Source: G963422705 sp963422705 (GTDB lineage: Bacteria; Poribacteria; WGA-4E; WGA-3G). From it: a stretch of 64,000 nt of DNA. A model generated the notes under the pieces. That model was not told the DNA's origin, made no database searches, and saw nothing but the letters and a program-made list of their open reading frames with translations. The position numbers and the translations under genes were made by a program. The number at the start of each line of letters is the position of its first letter. The stretch's first letter is position 1. Location: contig OY730443.1 of assembly GCA_963422705.1 (NCBI GenBank), forward strand, positions 2,108,001-2,172,000, written 5' to 3'. Shown piece after piece: positions 34,841-42,982 of this stretch.

Positions 34841-35446
34841 TTATCGCGCGTTTTTCAATTCACCCCAGGCAGTCGTGAGTTTTCCCATCGGTTCTACTGG
34901 GGTTGTTGATATGTCACCGACGGTTTTTCGGAAATAGACATCATCTTCAACATCGTTGGGCCCTGCCCAAACCCAGTATGCAGAGGATTCCGGTTCTTTG
35001 AGGATTTCACGCATTGTGTCTGCGCCGAACCCCCAGATGCCTTCCCCGAACAGGTCGAGTTGTGTAGCGTTATCCCAGCCACTATCATCGAAATCGGTTT
35101 TTTCCCAACCGTCTTTGCGCTCTTCAAGAGGTGGGCCGGCATTAGCTTTCCATGTCTCATCGGAGGGGATATAGGTGTCGTCATCGAGAATGACATCAAA
35201 TAGTGCCCCGCCTCTGCCGGTTGCCCCGGGTTCCGCGTCGTGTACATAGACAGCGATTACGGCGTATCCATCAGGCATATCAAATTCGGTAACGGTAGCT
35301 TCTTGCCAGTTATCGCCTTCGGCGACTTTTTCTCCATTGACGAAGCCTGCCCAGGAATTATCGCCATTGATACGCAGCGTTGCCGCCCCCGAGTTAAAGT
35401 GGGCAATTGATAAGACTAGAATTGTTGCAATCGTAAGTTTTTTCAT
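34841..35446 (-). CDS. Secreted beta-sandwich protein, paralogue 1, with recurring C-terminal motif
   Basis: A 201-residue exported protein. Signal peptide MKKLTIATILVLSIAHFNSG, cleaved near A-A. The mature part has TLRINGDNSWAGFVNG and AVYVHDAEPGATGRGG, and is acidic, like galactose-binding-like jelly-rolls. It is clearly related to the protein encoded just upstream (35492-36127). The tail PVEPMGKLTTAWGELK matches the tails of other secreted proteins here. Function unknown; carbohydrate or surface binding is a guess. The two genes are 45 bases apart and likely one operon. Confidence 0.75.
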   Translation of the reverse strand: MKKLTIATILVLSIAHFNSGAATLRINGDNSWAGFVNGEKVAEGDNWQEATVTEFDMPDGYAVIAVYVHDAEPGATGRGGALFDVILDDDTYIPSDETWKANAGPPLEERKDGWEKTDFDDSGWDNATQLDLFGEGIWGFGADTMREILKEPESSAYWVWAGPNDVEDDVYFRKTVGDISTTPVEPMGKLTTAWGELKNAR

Positions 35447-35491
35447 TGAAATAAATCTCCTGATTTTGGGGTGCAGTCGTTTCTATGAATT

Positions 35492-36127
35492 TTACGGTGC
35501 TTCCCCCTTAATTCTTGCCCAAGTTGTGGCAAGTTTATCTTGCGGTTCAACGGGTAGGGTACCGATAGTATAACGGAAATAGACATCGTCTTCTTCATCA
35601 TTTGGTCCGCACCATACCCAATTTGCTTCACAATCCGGGTCTTTGAGAATTTGCTGCATCTGTGCTGCCCCGAACCCCCAAATTCCCTGTCCGAATTTCT
35701 CATAAATTTCAAGTTGTTCTTCCCAGTTGCCATCGTCAAAATCGACTTCTTCCCATCCATCTTTCCTGTCGGCGATAGGTTTTCCGGCGTTACACCGCCA
35801 CCCTTCTTCGCCAGTGCCTATGTATTCCGGCTTGTCGTCAAGGATGATGTCAGCAAGGAATCCGCCTTTACCGGCTGCCCCAGGTTCTGCGTCATGGACA
35901 TAGATAGCCACCAGTGCGAACCCTTTGTCCAATTTGAATTCACTGAGGGTGGGTTGTTGCCAGTTGGCATTTGCGGCTACTTCTTCACCGTTCACAAACG
36001 CTACCCAGCTGTTATCACCGCTAATGCGCAACGTGCCGTTTTTAGGCTCAGCGTCTACCGTTTGAGTAAAAAGTATGCCGCTAAGGGAAAGGATGAGGGT
36101 TAAACAGATTGTCAGTCGGATTTTCAT
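35492..36127 (-). CDS. Secreted beta-sandwich protein, paralogue 2, with recurring C-terminal motif
   Basis: A 211-residue exported protein with signal peptide MKIRLTICLTLILSLSGILF ending near VDA. Shared blocks with paralogue 1 are LRISGDNSWVAFVNGEEV, AIYVHDAEPGAAGKGG, GIWGFGA and GPNDEEDDVYFR. The tail PVEPQDKLATTWARIK carries the same motif. GGAGG precedes the ATG. Cysteines in WRCNAGK and DPDCEANWVWCG may pair; paralogue 1 lacks them. Confidence 0.75.
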   Translation of the reverse strand: MKIRLTICLTLILSLSGILFTQTVDAEPKNGTLRISGDNSWVAFVNGEEVAANANWQQPTLSEFKLDKGFALVAIYVHDAEPGAAGKGGFLADIILDDKPEYIGTGEEGWRCNAGKPIADRKDGWEEVDFDDGNWEEQLEIYEKFGQGIWGFGAAQMQQILKDPDCEANWVWCGPNDEEDDVYFRYTIGTLPVEPQDKLATTWARIKGEAP

Positions 36128-36199
36128 AAAAAACCTCCATTTTGGTATTGTTTCTCAAACATGTTTTGTTTCTCCTGGGCATGTCATCCATTCATCGGC

Positions 36200-37477
36200 T
36201 TAGTGTCGTGATGCATGCCCTTCAAATTCGCCATAGAATGAAAGGAGTCCATCGGCGGTGTTGTTATTGAAAAGACTACGAGCATAAGGTTCATAAGGGT
36301 GGTATTGTCTCTTAAAATAGTCGACGATAGCCTTAGGTTTGCGTTCAACGCAGTCCGTATGAATCGCTTCACGTAAGGCGCGATAGGGCGGCCAGTGACG
36401 GAGTTGTTCGTGGAAGATGAGTTCGGCATCCGTCCCGGCTGCTACATAAATTTTCCCCAGAGGGGTAAGCGTATAGGTAACACGCCTTCCCACCGGTACT
36501 TTTTTCACAAATCCGAGGATGGTGAGATTATCTAACGCTTTCCGCACGCCGGTATCCCCAGTGTTACAGTTGCGTTCTGCCAACCATCGTCGGAGAATCG
36601 GGCGTGTTCTATTTGGGCATGCCCCAACTGCTTCCGCTGTGATTTTCATTGCGCGATAGACACGCGCGGAATAGTTTAATAGCGAATCTTCCAGTTCCCA
36701 GGCTTCCCAGAGCCCGAGCTTTGATTTTCTATCGGGGATATAGTGTGTCTCGTGTGTCTCTTGCAAGTATTGGAAATGCCCTGCTCCGAATTGAGTCTGC
36801 GCGATGCGGAGTTGGGGCAATCGCCGCATCCATTTCTCAAGTTCATCTGAGAAACTGATAAATTCGGGGAACTTCCCAATCGGTTTAAACCGTGCCGGGG
36901 ACTCAAGCTGCAGGCGACTTCCTGTGTAACTGACAACGGTATTGGCTTCAATTTCAAATGCATCCAACAGTACCGAGGCGTTTCCGGTAGCAATTCGGGA
37001 TAAAACATGGGGCCGCAAATCCATCCAATCAATTAGCAAAATATCGAATTCGGTTTCCTTCTGTTGCCACTGGTGGACGGTTTTGTCAAAACCGTTGAGC
37101 GAGACACAGACAATGCCTTTACACTCGAGCTCCCGGGCCGCTTGTAATCGACGATTGATGTGCAAATCTCGAATCGTTGCCGGGCGTTTCTCAAAAAATT
37201 TGGCTTCCAAGAGGTATCGGTTGGCACCATCCCACAGAATTCCATCGCACTGATAGAGGGTACCTGAGTTTCCGTACAGGCAACTGGACCACGCTTGCAC
37301 CTCTAAATTTCGGACAGAGTTGTAGTAACTGAGGATGAGCTGTTCAAAGGCAGTTCCGCGTTTTGAGGGTGATGTGGGCATCGCAATTTTAGGGGCGATG
37401 TCCCCGTGGCCCGCAAATGGTACATCGCCTTCTTTCAGTACTGCTAACGCTGTCGGTTGTGCATGTATATATGCCAT
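36200..37477 (-). CDS. PD-(D/E)XK nuclease-like protein with C-terminal winged helix
   Basis: A 425-residue protein. Around residues 75-95, LYQCDGILWDG followed by YLLEAKFFEK gives the D...E-x-K pattern of restriction-like endonucleases (Mrr-like). Around 290-350, RPILRRWLAERNC, VRKALDNLTILGFVKKVPVG and TYTLTPLGK form a winged-helix DNA-binding domain. The middle and C-terminal parts are not recognised. No methyltransferase or partner is adjacent. It may be a standalone modification-dependent restriction enzyme or an ATP-independent defence nuclease. Confidence 0.55.
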   Translation of the reverse strand: MAYIHAQPTALAVLKEGDVPFAGHGDIAPKIAMPTSPSKRGTAFEQLILSYYNSVRNLEVQAWSSCLYGNSGTLYQCDGILWDGANRYLLEAKFFEKRPATIRDLHINRRLQAARELECKGIVCVSLNGFDKTVHQWQQKETEFDILLIDWMDLRPHVLSRIATGNASVLLDAFEIEANTVVSYTGSRLQLESPARFKPIGKFPEFISFSDELEKWMRRLPQLRIAQTQFGAGHFQYLQETHETHYIPDRKSKLGLWEAWELEDSLLNYSARVYRAMKITAEAVGACPNRTRPILRRWLAERNCNTGDTGVRKALDNLTILGFVKKVPVGRRVTYTLTPLGKIYVAAGTDAELIFHEQLRHWPPYRALREAIHTDCVERKPKAIVDYFKRQYHPYEPYARSLFNNNTADGLLSFYGEFEGHASRH

Positions 37478-37523
37478 GGTTGCCTTAATTTTCGGCTAAA
37501 GCACGCTGATAGAGCGGTGCCAT

Positions 37524-37546
37524 TTATCGTGAATTTTAAAAATAAG
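37524..37546 (-). promoter_or_regulatory. Shared upstream box, copy 3 (before the nuclease-like gene)
   Basis: On the minus strand this reads CTTATTTTTAAAATTCACGATAA, matching copies 1 and 2 in the TAAAAT core and the ACGATAA end. It lies 47 bases before the start codon at 37477. Confidence 0.35.
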
Positions 37547-37662
37547 GTAAGATTTGGGCGGCCCCACTTGGGAAGACACCGTCTCGGTAGGGTATCCTAT
37601 TACCCATAAATTTTTGGTGAGCGATGGGCTACAAATTTTCTCTTATTCTCCGCGCTAAAGAA

Positions 37663-37688
37663 ACGTGCTTTTGGCGTCGAAAGCACGT
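37663..37688 (-). terminator. Terminator-like hairpin after the 37741 dioxygenase gene
   Basis: ACGTGCTTT and AAAGCACGT make a perfect nine-base stem around an eight-base loop. On the minus strand it is followed by TTCTTT. It lies 53 bases beyond the dioxygenase stop codon, the expected place for a terminator. The rest of 37478-37740 shows nothing else. Confidence 0.55.
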
Positions 37689-37740
37689 CTCATACACAAA
37701 TAGATAGATAAAATCACTTTCATGATTCATATTTCCACGT

Positions 37741-38529
37741 TTAGTTTTCTGATTCGAATAGAGACGGGAAGTGACGGTGCGCATCAGCGGGTTCACGAAA
37801 AAGAATTTGCTGCCGCGGCGTGAGTTCAATGTTCTCCGGCGGTGCGACGCGCCCGGATTTCCAGGCGATATTCGACACACAGTATTTGTATAACAGGGAA
37901 CGGCGTTCATGCTTTCCTGTCCAGGCGGCGGTTCCATGGGTGAGTGCCTCGCTAAAGAGAATCACCGAACCCGCGGGGGCCTCAGGGCTAACAACACATG
38001 CTGCTTTTTCAGGGTGCCCTGCTATTTCCGGTGGCAGCTTAAAATTGCTTTTATGGCTACCGGGGATGCAGCAAAACCCGCCTGATTCGGGTCCGGTGTC
38101 GGAAAGGTTCCATGTCACAACGACGAACCCGTCGTGAATCTGGTTATTCCGAAACGAGTAGTATTCCCCCGGCTTAACCCGCGCGGTTGGTGCAGTTGCC
38201 CCGTAGTCGGCGTGTAAGTGCCCTCTAGGCATCCCTTGTCGCATGTACATCCCATAGAGCCTGTCGAGCCGGAAGCAGTCACCTAATCGGAATCGGAGCA
38301 CCGGCATAATCTTGGGGTGATGAAGTAAGTCACAAAATGGCTTTCCCCATTGTAGAAATCCAGCTCCCTCTGGCGCGCTCCCAAATCGTTGTACCTTTCC
38401 GGGGGTGGGCAGCAGCTGCTCGTCGATGTGTCGATTGAGTACCACAATCTCTTTTGGAGTCAAAACATCTTTGATTACCAAGTACCCTTGCAAATCGAAG
38501 AGATACTCCGCTGTTAATAGTGAACTCAT
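37741..38529 (-). CDS. Phytanoyl-CoA dioxygenase (PhyH) family protein
   Basis: A 262-residue Fe(II)/2-oxoglutarate oxygenase. The metal H-x-D is in HLHADYGA, and the distal histidine and oxoglutarate-binding arginine are in LTHGTAAWTGKHERRS. GGFCCIPGSHKSNF is the usual central strand. It is distinct from the 10571 dioxygenase, so the window has two separate members. A promoter with a perfect TATAAT precedes it and a hairpin follows, so it is probably a single-gene transcript. Confidence 0.9.
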   Translation of the reverse strand: MSSLLTAEYLFDLQGYLVIKDVLTPKEIVVLNRHIDEQLLPTPGKVQRFGSAPEGAGFLQWGKPFCDLLHHPKIMPVLRFRLGDCFRLDRLYGMYMRQGMPRGHLHADYGATAPTARVKPGEYYSFRNNQIHDGFVVVTWNLSDTGPESGGFCCIPGSHKSNFKLPPEIAGHPEKAACVVSPEAPAGSVILFSEALTHGTAAWTGKHERRSLLYKYCVSNIAWKSGRVAPPENIELTPRQQILFREPADAHRHFPSLFESEN

Positions 38530-38567
38530 GCGTTTATTCTCCTATGTTGCCATCCTTTTAGGTTAGA

Positions 38568-38596
38568 ATTATATCGGGAATTGACTAAAAACACAA
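38568..38596 (-). promoter_or_regulatory. Promoter for the 37741 dioxygenase gene
   Basis: On the minus strand a perfect TATAAT lies 17 bases after TTGTGT. Transcription would begin near 38561, about 32 bases before the ATG, which has a GGAG site. Confidence 0.5.
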
Positions 38597-38616
38597 CGAT
38601 TTTTTACGGATTTAAG

Positions 38617-39513
38617 CTATTCGAGTGCTAATCGTCCGACGAGCTCTACGACGAATTGGTATGCGAGGCGTCCTGAACGTCCGCTTGAACCCGCTTCCCA
38701 CTGCAAGGCTTCGCGATGCAATTTTCTCTTCGCCATGTTCAGGCCATGTTTCTCAGCATAGTGCGTGACAATCTCTAAATAGGTATCTTGTGAAATCCGG
38801 TAGAAAGGGAGACGTAGCCCGAACCTGTCGCTTAATGAGACTTTCTCTTCAGTCGCTTCGCGGGGATAGAGTTCATCTTCGTCGTTCTGCGGAAATTGGT
38901 TCTCCTGGAGCTGGCGTGGCATGAGGTGTCGCCGATTTGAGGTGGCATAAATCAGCACGTTGTCCGGACATGCCGAGATTCCGCCTTCTAGCATCGCTTT
39001 CAATTCACGATACTCGGGTTCATCTGCGTTGAAAGCGAGCTCGTCGCAGAAAAGAATGTATTGTTCCGGGCGTTCCCACAGAAGTTCTGCGATATCCTGG
39101 AGGTGTGTCAGTCCTTCTTTCCCAATTCCTACCAGTCGCAGCCCATCATGTACATACTGTGCCCATATCGCTTTAACGAGCGCGGATTTCCCAGTGCCTC
39201 TATCCCCCCAGAGGAGGGCGTGGTTTGCCGGCAGTCCTTGTAAAAACTGCCGCGTATTCCGGGTTAAGGCTGCTATTTGTGTTCCTATGCCAATTAAGTC
39301 TGTCCTATCAACAAGATGCGGATGTTTAACAGGCAAGAGGTATCCTGTGCCGTTTTGTGTTCTCCAACGGAAAGCGGTGTAATTCTCAAGTATTTCTTCA
39401 GTGTCTCCATAAGTATTTTGAGCGTTCAGGTGAGTTAAGAGGCTATCCGCTTTTTCAAGCAGCTGGTTAAAAAGTCGTAGAACATCTTCGGAACTCAATT
39501 TTTTTTCAGACAT
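38617..39513 (-). CDS. DUF815-type P-loop ATPase
   Basis: A 298-residue AAA-like ATPase of the DUF815 family. Walker A is LLWGDRGTGKSALVKA, Walker B ILFCDELAFNADE, and the sensor region IYATSNRRHLMPR. The N-terminal 75 residues are helical. A conserved SLSDRFGLRLPFY segment precedes the C-terminal lid. The family is widespread in bacteria with no established role. No partner gene is obvious; neighbours are transcribed independently. Confidence 0.85.
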   Translation of the reverse strand: MSEKKLSSEDVLRLFNQLLEKADSLLTHLNAQNTYGDTEEILENYTAFRWRTQNGTGYLLPVKHPHLVDRTDLIGIGTQIAALTRNTRQFLQGLPANHALLWGDRGTGKSALVKAIWAQYVHDGLRLVGIGKEGLTHLQDIAELLWERPEQYILFCDELAFNADEPEYRELKAMLEGGISACPDNVLIYATSNRRHLMPRQLQENQFPQNDEDELYPREATEEKVSLSDRFGLRLPFYRISQDTYLEIVTHYAEKHGLNMAKRKLHREALQWEAGSSGRSGRLAYQFVVELVGRLALE

Positions 39514-39640
39514 CAGTTTAGATTAAGGATTACTATCAGGGAGATTGAAAATTTGTTTTAGCCGTGCTGTTCACGTTAACCATCTTTCTAAACCTACCCT
39601 TTAGGATATAAAACAGTTTACCAAATGTGTAGGAAACTTG

Positions 39641-40195
39641 TCAAACAAAATTTTCCGCTTTCCATATCTCCTCATCGGCATTTTCCCGGTTGTTTACGGT
39701 GCGTGCGAGGATGAATAACACATCTGAAAGGCGGTTGATGCTTCGGAGTAATTCCGGATTAATAACTTCTTTGTCCGCGAGTTTGACGATGCCCCGTTCG
39801 CTTCTACGGCAGATGGCGCGGGCGATGTGTAAAACTGCGCCCCCCGTGCATCCTCCCGGTAGAATAAAATGTGTGAGGGGCGGGAGTTCCACTGACAGTT
39901 TATCAATCGCTTCTTCCATCTCTGTTGTGAAATGTTTCGAAATACGCAATTCCGCTGCCTTGGTATGGGACGCCGGTGTCGCTAAATCTGCGCCGAGAGC
40001 GAAGAGATAATTCTGAATTCGGTTAAGCAGGCGCGTTACCTCAGTATCGTCAATGAGAGCGTGAGCGTAGCCGAGATACGCATTCAATTCGTCAATCGCG
40101 CCGAGGGTTTCAATGCGCGCAGAATCTTTTCGAACGCGTGCGCCACCATAGAGCGACGTATCGCCAGAATCCCCAAATTTTGTGTAGATTTTCAT
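39641..40195 (-). CDS. PduO-type cob(I)alamin adenosyltransferase
   Basis: A 184-residue corrinoid adenosyltransferase that makes adenosylcobalamin. YTKFGDSGDTSLYGGARVRKD is the ATP-binding N-terminus (read YTKFGDSGDTSL then YGGARV), IDELNAYLG follows, and ICRRSERGIV with INRLSDVLFILAR completes the site. Length is typical. A -10-like box ends only a few bases upstream of the ATG, and no Shine-Dalgarno sequence is present. It implies use of B12 enzymes; none is encoded in the window. Confidence 0.93.
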   Translation of the reverse strand: MKIYTKFGDSGDTSLYGGARVRKDSARIETLGAIDELNAYLGYAHALIDDTEVTRLLNRIQNYLFALGADLATPASHTKAAELRISKHFTTEMEEAIDKLSVELPPLTHFILPGGCTGGAVLHIARAICRRSERGIVKLADKEVINPELLRSINRLSDVLFILARTVNNRENADEEIWKAENFV

Positions 40196-40205
40196 GTCTA
40201 TCTAT

Positions 40206-40233
40206 TTTATACTAGTTAGACGACAGCTTGCAA
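40206..40233 (-). promoter_or_regulatory. Promoter-like pair immediately before the adenosyltransferase start
   Basis: On the minus strand TTGCAA and TATAAA are 16 bases apart. The predicted transcription start (near 40199) is about four bases before the ATG at 40195, which would make the message nearly leaderless. Confidence 0.4.
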
Positions 40234-40270
40234 ACGAATACGAATGTATAGAGATGGAGCAATACGAATT

Positions 40271-41599
40271 ATGGGCACCGTCATTGAAAATGTCAGCGTC
40301 ATCGACATTCGAGTTCCGACTTCGGATACACTGTTGGGCTCGGACCCATTTCACAAAAAACCGAATTACTCCGTTGTGCTAACCACACTCGAAACGGACA
40401 CACCGCTCAAAGGGATTTCGGTAGCATTTACCGCCGGGGCTGGCAATGACTGGATTGCATACGGTGTCAAGGAACTTGCCCAACTGGTAATCGGAATGGA
40501 TATTGATTCTTTCACCGCGGAGCCAGGGGCGCTTCACAGATTACTTATTGAACATCACCAGCTCCGTTGGCTCGCTGATGGGGTGAACCGGATGGCTGTC
40601 GGAAGCATTGTAAATGCGATGTGGGACATCGCCGCAAAACAGGTTCAAAAACCACTGTGGAAACTGCTGGTTGACATGCCACCGGAAAAAATCGTCAGCT
40701 GCATTGATTGGCGCTATCTTCGCGATGCATTGAGCCCGGACGAGGCGGTGGAGCTTTTGTCTGCCAACACTGACAGTCTTTACGAACGCGAGCAGATTTT
40801 ACGACAAAAGGGGCCAAAAGCTTACTCCACAGCGGGGTGGCTCGGATTAACCGATGCCCAAATTGTTGAGACGGTGAATCAGGTTAAGGCAGTCGGGTTT
40901 GATTCCTTCAAGATGAAGGTAGGACAGGATTTGGAATTTGATAAGAAGCGGCTCGCTTTTATCCGAGATGTCATCGGCGATGACGCGCGATTAATGCTGG
41001 ATGCAAACCAGTTTTGGGGTGTCGATGAGGCAATCGCTTATATGGAAGAGTTGTTCCGGTTTAAACCGACGTGGATTGAGGAACCGACGGCGCGCGATGA
41101 TGTCCTTGGATTCGTGAAAATTGCGCGCGCGTTAGCACCACACGGAATTGGGGTGGCAGCAGGGGAACAGGTACCTTCACCGGTGATTTTTAAGCAGCTG
41201 CTCACGAGTGGGGGGATACAATATTGTCAAATCGATGCGACGCGTTTAGGGGGTGTTAACGATGTTTTAGCTGTCATCTTAATCGCTGCGAAGCTCAAAA
41301 TTCCTGTCTGTCCACACGGTGGCGGCATCGGGTTATGCAATATGATTCAGCACTACGCCATCTGGGACCAGATTTGCGTCGCCGGGCATTCGGACACACA
41401 GCTGGTAGAATATCTCAATTTCCTCCAGGACGGCGTATTCCTTCACCCGGTTCAGGTTCGAGATGGGGCTTATGTTGCGCCCATGTTCCCCGGCTGGGGA
41501 CTTGAAATGCACGACGCGTTTATTGAAAGGCACACCTATCCGAACGGTTCAGTCTGGCACGGCAGAGAGGCATCCGGGGGAATAACGTTTTTAGCATAG
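40271..41599 (+). CDS. L-fuconate dehydratase (enolase superfamily)
   Basis: A 442-residue mandelate-racemase-type enzyme matching FucD/ENOSF1. GWLGLTDAQI and DSFKMKVGQDLEFD carry the K-x-K base. Metal ligands lie in LMLDANQFWG, WIEEPTARDD and AAGEQVPS, and the catalytic histidine is in PVCPHGGGIGLCNMIQH. It dehydrates L-fuconate to 2-keto-3-deoxy-L-fuconate. Of two in-frame ATGs, 40271 has GGAG upstream and fits the family N-terminus better than 40244. The convergent HpaI-type aldolase gene could act on a downstream keto-deoxy acid. Confidence 0.88.
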   Translation: MGTVIENVSVIDIRVPTSDTLLGSDPFHKKPNYSVVLTTLETDTPLKGISVAFTAGAGNDWIAYGVKELAQLVIGMDIDSFTAEPGALHRLLIEHHQLRWLADGVNRMAVGSIVNAMWDIAAKQVQKPLWKLLVDMPPEKIVSCIDWRYLRDALSPDEAVELLSANTDSLYEREQILRQKGPKAYSTAGWLGLTDAQIVETVNQVKAVGFDSFKMKVGQDLEFDKKRLAFIRDVIGDDARLMLDANQFWGVDEAIAYMEELFRFKPTWIEEPTARDDVLGFVKIARALAPHGIGVAAGEQVPSPVIFKQLLTSGGIQYCQIDATRLGGVNDVLAVILIAAKLKIPVCPHGGGIGLCNMIQHYAIWDQICVAGHSDTQLVEYLNFLQDGVFLHPVQVRDGAYVAPMFPGWGLEMHDAFIERHTYPNGSVWHGREASGGITFLA

Positions 41600-41726
41600 T
41601 CACAAACAGGGGCAGCTTTTGAACAGGACAGTGTCACCCTGACGATTTGTGTAAATCCTAGGAACGTTGGCGGGGAAACGTTCAATAGATTGCCTTTCTA
41701 TGGCAGCTGTCTCAGTTTTGCATCGC

Positions 41727-42485
41727 TTAAGTTTTCGCGGCTTCCGCGCGTTCCTGATATTCGGCGGCACCTGCTGCAATCCATGCCCCGATGCCAGCCA
41801 TAAGAAACTGGACACCTGCCTTCACATATTTTTCAACGGTGGTATTGGTTGTTAACGTCCCTGCGACACGTCCCGCGTCTTGGATACGCGCCACGGCTGA
41901 ATCGATTGTGCTTTGAACATCTGGGTGTGTCATGTTCCCGATGTGTCCCATAGATGTCGCTAAGTCCGATGGCGCAACGAAAAATACGTCGATGTATTCC
42001 ACCGTTAGAATCTCGTCCAAATTGTTGATAGCGGCGATGTCTTCGATTAACACAACGAGTAGTGTCTGCGAATTGGCTACGTCAAAATAGTTGTCTACCC
42101 CATAACCTTGGCGACTGGTGAACATCCCGCGGTGTCCAATTGGGGAGAACTTTCCCCCGTCAACAACGTTTCGTGCTTCCGCTTTGGTATTCACGTGCGG
42201 CACGGCGATGCCCATTGCACCGCAGTCCAATGTGCGATAGATGAGCCCTTGTTCATTGCGATTGACGCGCACCAGGGATGCCATCTCCCACAAATCGCAT
42301 GCCCGCGTCAAATCTCCGATTTGCGCTGCATCCACGTTGCCGTGTTCGCCTTCCAACCAGACACCATCAAATCCGATGGGGCCGAAAGCGTCTATATCAT
42401 CAGGGTTTGTCAATCCGGAGATGACGTACGCGACTTCTCCGTTTGCCAATTTCTGCTTAATTCGATTCGGGCGCACTGTTGCCAT
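41727..42485 (-). CDS. HpcH/HpaI class II aldolase (2-keto-3-deoxy sugar acid aldolase-like)
   Basis: A 252-residue TIM-barrel aldolase. GVWLEGEHGNVD, the metal-binding glutamate in VVLIEDIAAINN and aspartate in FVAPSDLATSMG are the family pattern of GarL/RhmA-like enzymes, which split 2-keto-3-deoxy acids to pyruvate and an aldehyde. Length is standard. The gene ends 127 bases from the fuconate dehydratase gene, with which it is convergent, suggesting one pathway. Confidence 0.85.
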   Translation of the reverse strand: MATVRPNRIKQKLANGEVAYVISGLTNPDDIDAFGPIGFDGVWLEGEHGNVDAAQIGDLTRACDLWEMASLVRVNRNEQGLIYRTLDCGAMGIAVPHVNTKAEARNVVDGGKFSPIGHRGMFTSRQGYGVDNYFDVANSQTLLVVLIEDIAAINNLDEILTVEYIDVFFVAPSDLATSMGHIGNMTHPDVQSTIDSAVARIQDAGRVAGTLTTNTTVEKYVKAGVQFLMAGIGAWIAAGAAEYQERAEAAKT

Positions 42486-42946
42486 TCTGTTTCTCCTACC
42501 AAATTGCTGGCTTTGAGATGCAGTGTATCATGAATCGCGAACGTTGGCGAATTAAATCCCGTTATTCGTTAATTTACTGGGCATAGATAATCTTTTCATC
42601 GAGAACTATTAACGCTTTCAGCTCCGATTCACAGGCGTGGGCCCGTTTTCGCTTTGTAGCGAAAACCTTTCCCTTTATTGTACGTTGCATGTCTTGGTAA
42701 AAACGCACTCCTGTCCGGATACCACAACCCCGATAGAACGGTCTGCGGCGTCTCTGGCGCAGACGGGACTTGATACGGTTCTAACCGACTACAGGGTTTC
42801 TCATAAAACCCTGATACTTTCTATAATATCGTATCACCTATATTTTGAGAGAATGCCAAATATTTTTGATAAAAAAAGTAGGAGTTAGCGGGGTGGCCCC
42901 GAAGCCTAAAGGATTGGGATTGTTAGAGAATTCCCTTCAAGTTACC
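42486..42946. other. Intergenic region with several hairpins beside repeat copy A
   Basis: No gene is seen. Three hairpins stand out: GTTTTCGC/GCGAAAAC at 42645-42666, GTCTGCG/CGCAGAC at 42741-42764, and CAGGGTTT/AAACCCTG at 42792-42813, followed by the 125-base repeat. Any of them could end the restriction-enzyme transcript or be ends of a small non-autonomous IS605-type element. Confidence 0.5.
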
Positions 42947-42982
42947 TCAGACGTTCTGCGACGTCTCTAGCGGAGACGGTAA
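42738..42982. repeat. Pair of imperfect 32-base repeats flanking repeat copy A
   Basis: 42738-42769 (ACGGTCTGCGGCGTCTCTGG...) and 42951-42982 (ACGTTCTGCGACGTCTCTAG...) agree at about 26 of 32 positions, 213 bases apart. The second copy is the last codons of the restriction enzyme gene. They may mark a duplication made when the left-end repeat arrived. Confidence 0.45.
42815..42939. repeat. 125-base IS605-left-end-like direct repeat, copy A
   Basis: About 94% identical by eye to 48234-48358 and in the same orientation. The outer 50 bases match the left end of the tnpB element (17243-17294). It contains palindromes AAGCCTTTAGGCTT (here one arm is changed) and CGGGG-CCA-CCCCG, and on the minus strand a T7 tract. 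It ends seven bases beyond the restriction gene stop codon. Confidence 0.85.

Noticed and set aside
33847..34878. A 343-codon plus-strand open frame
   Set aside because: It lies antisense to a clear Gfo/Idh/MocA gene, has no recognisable motif and an unlikely amino-acid composition; it is a shadow frame.
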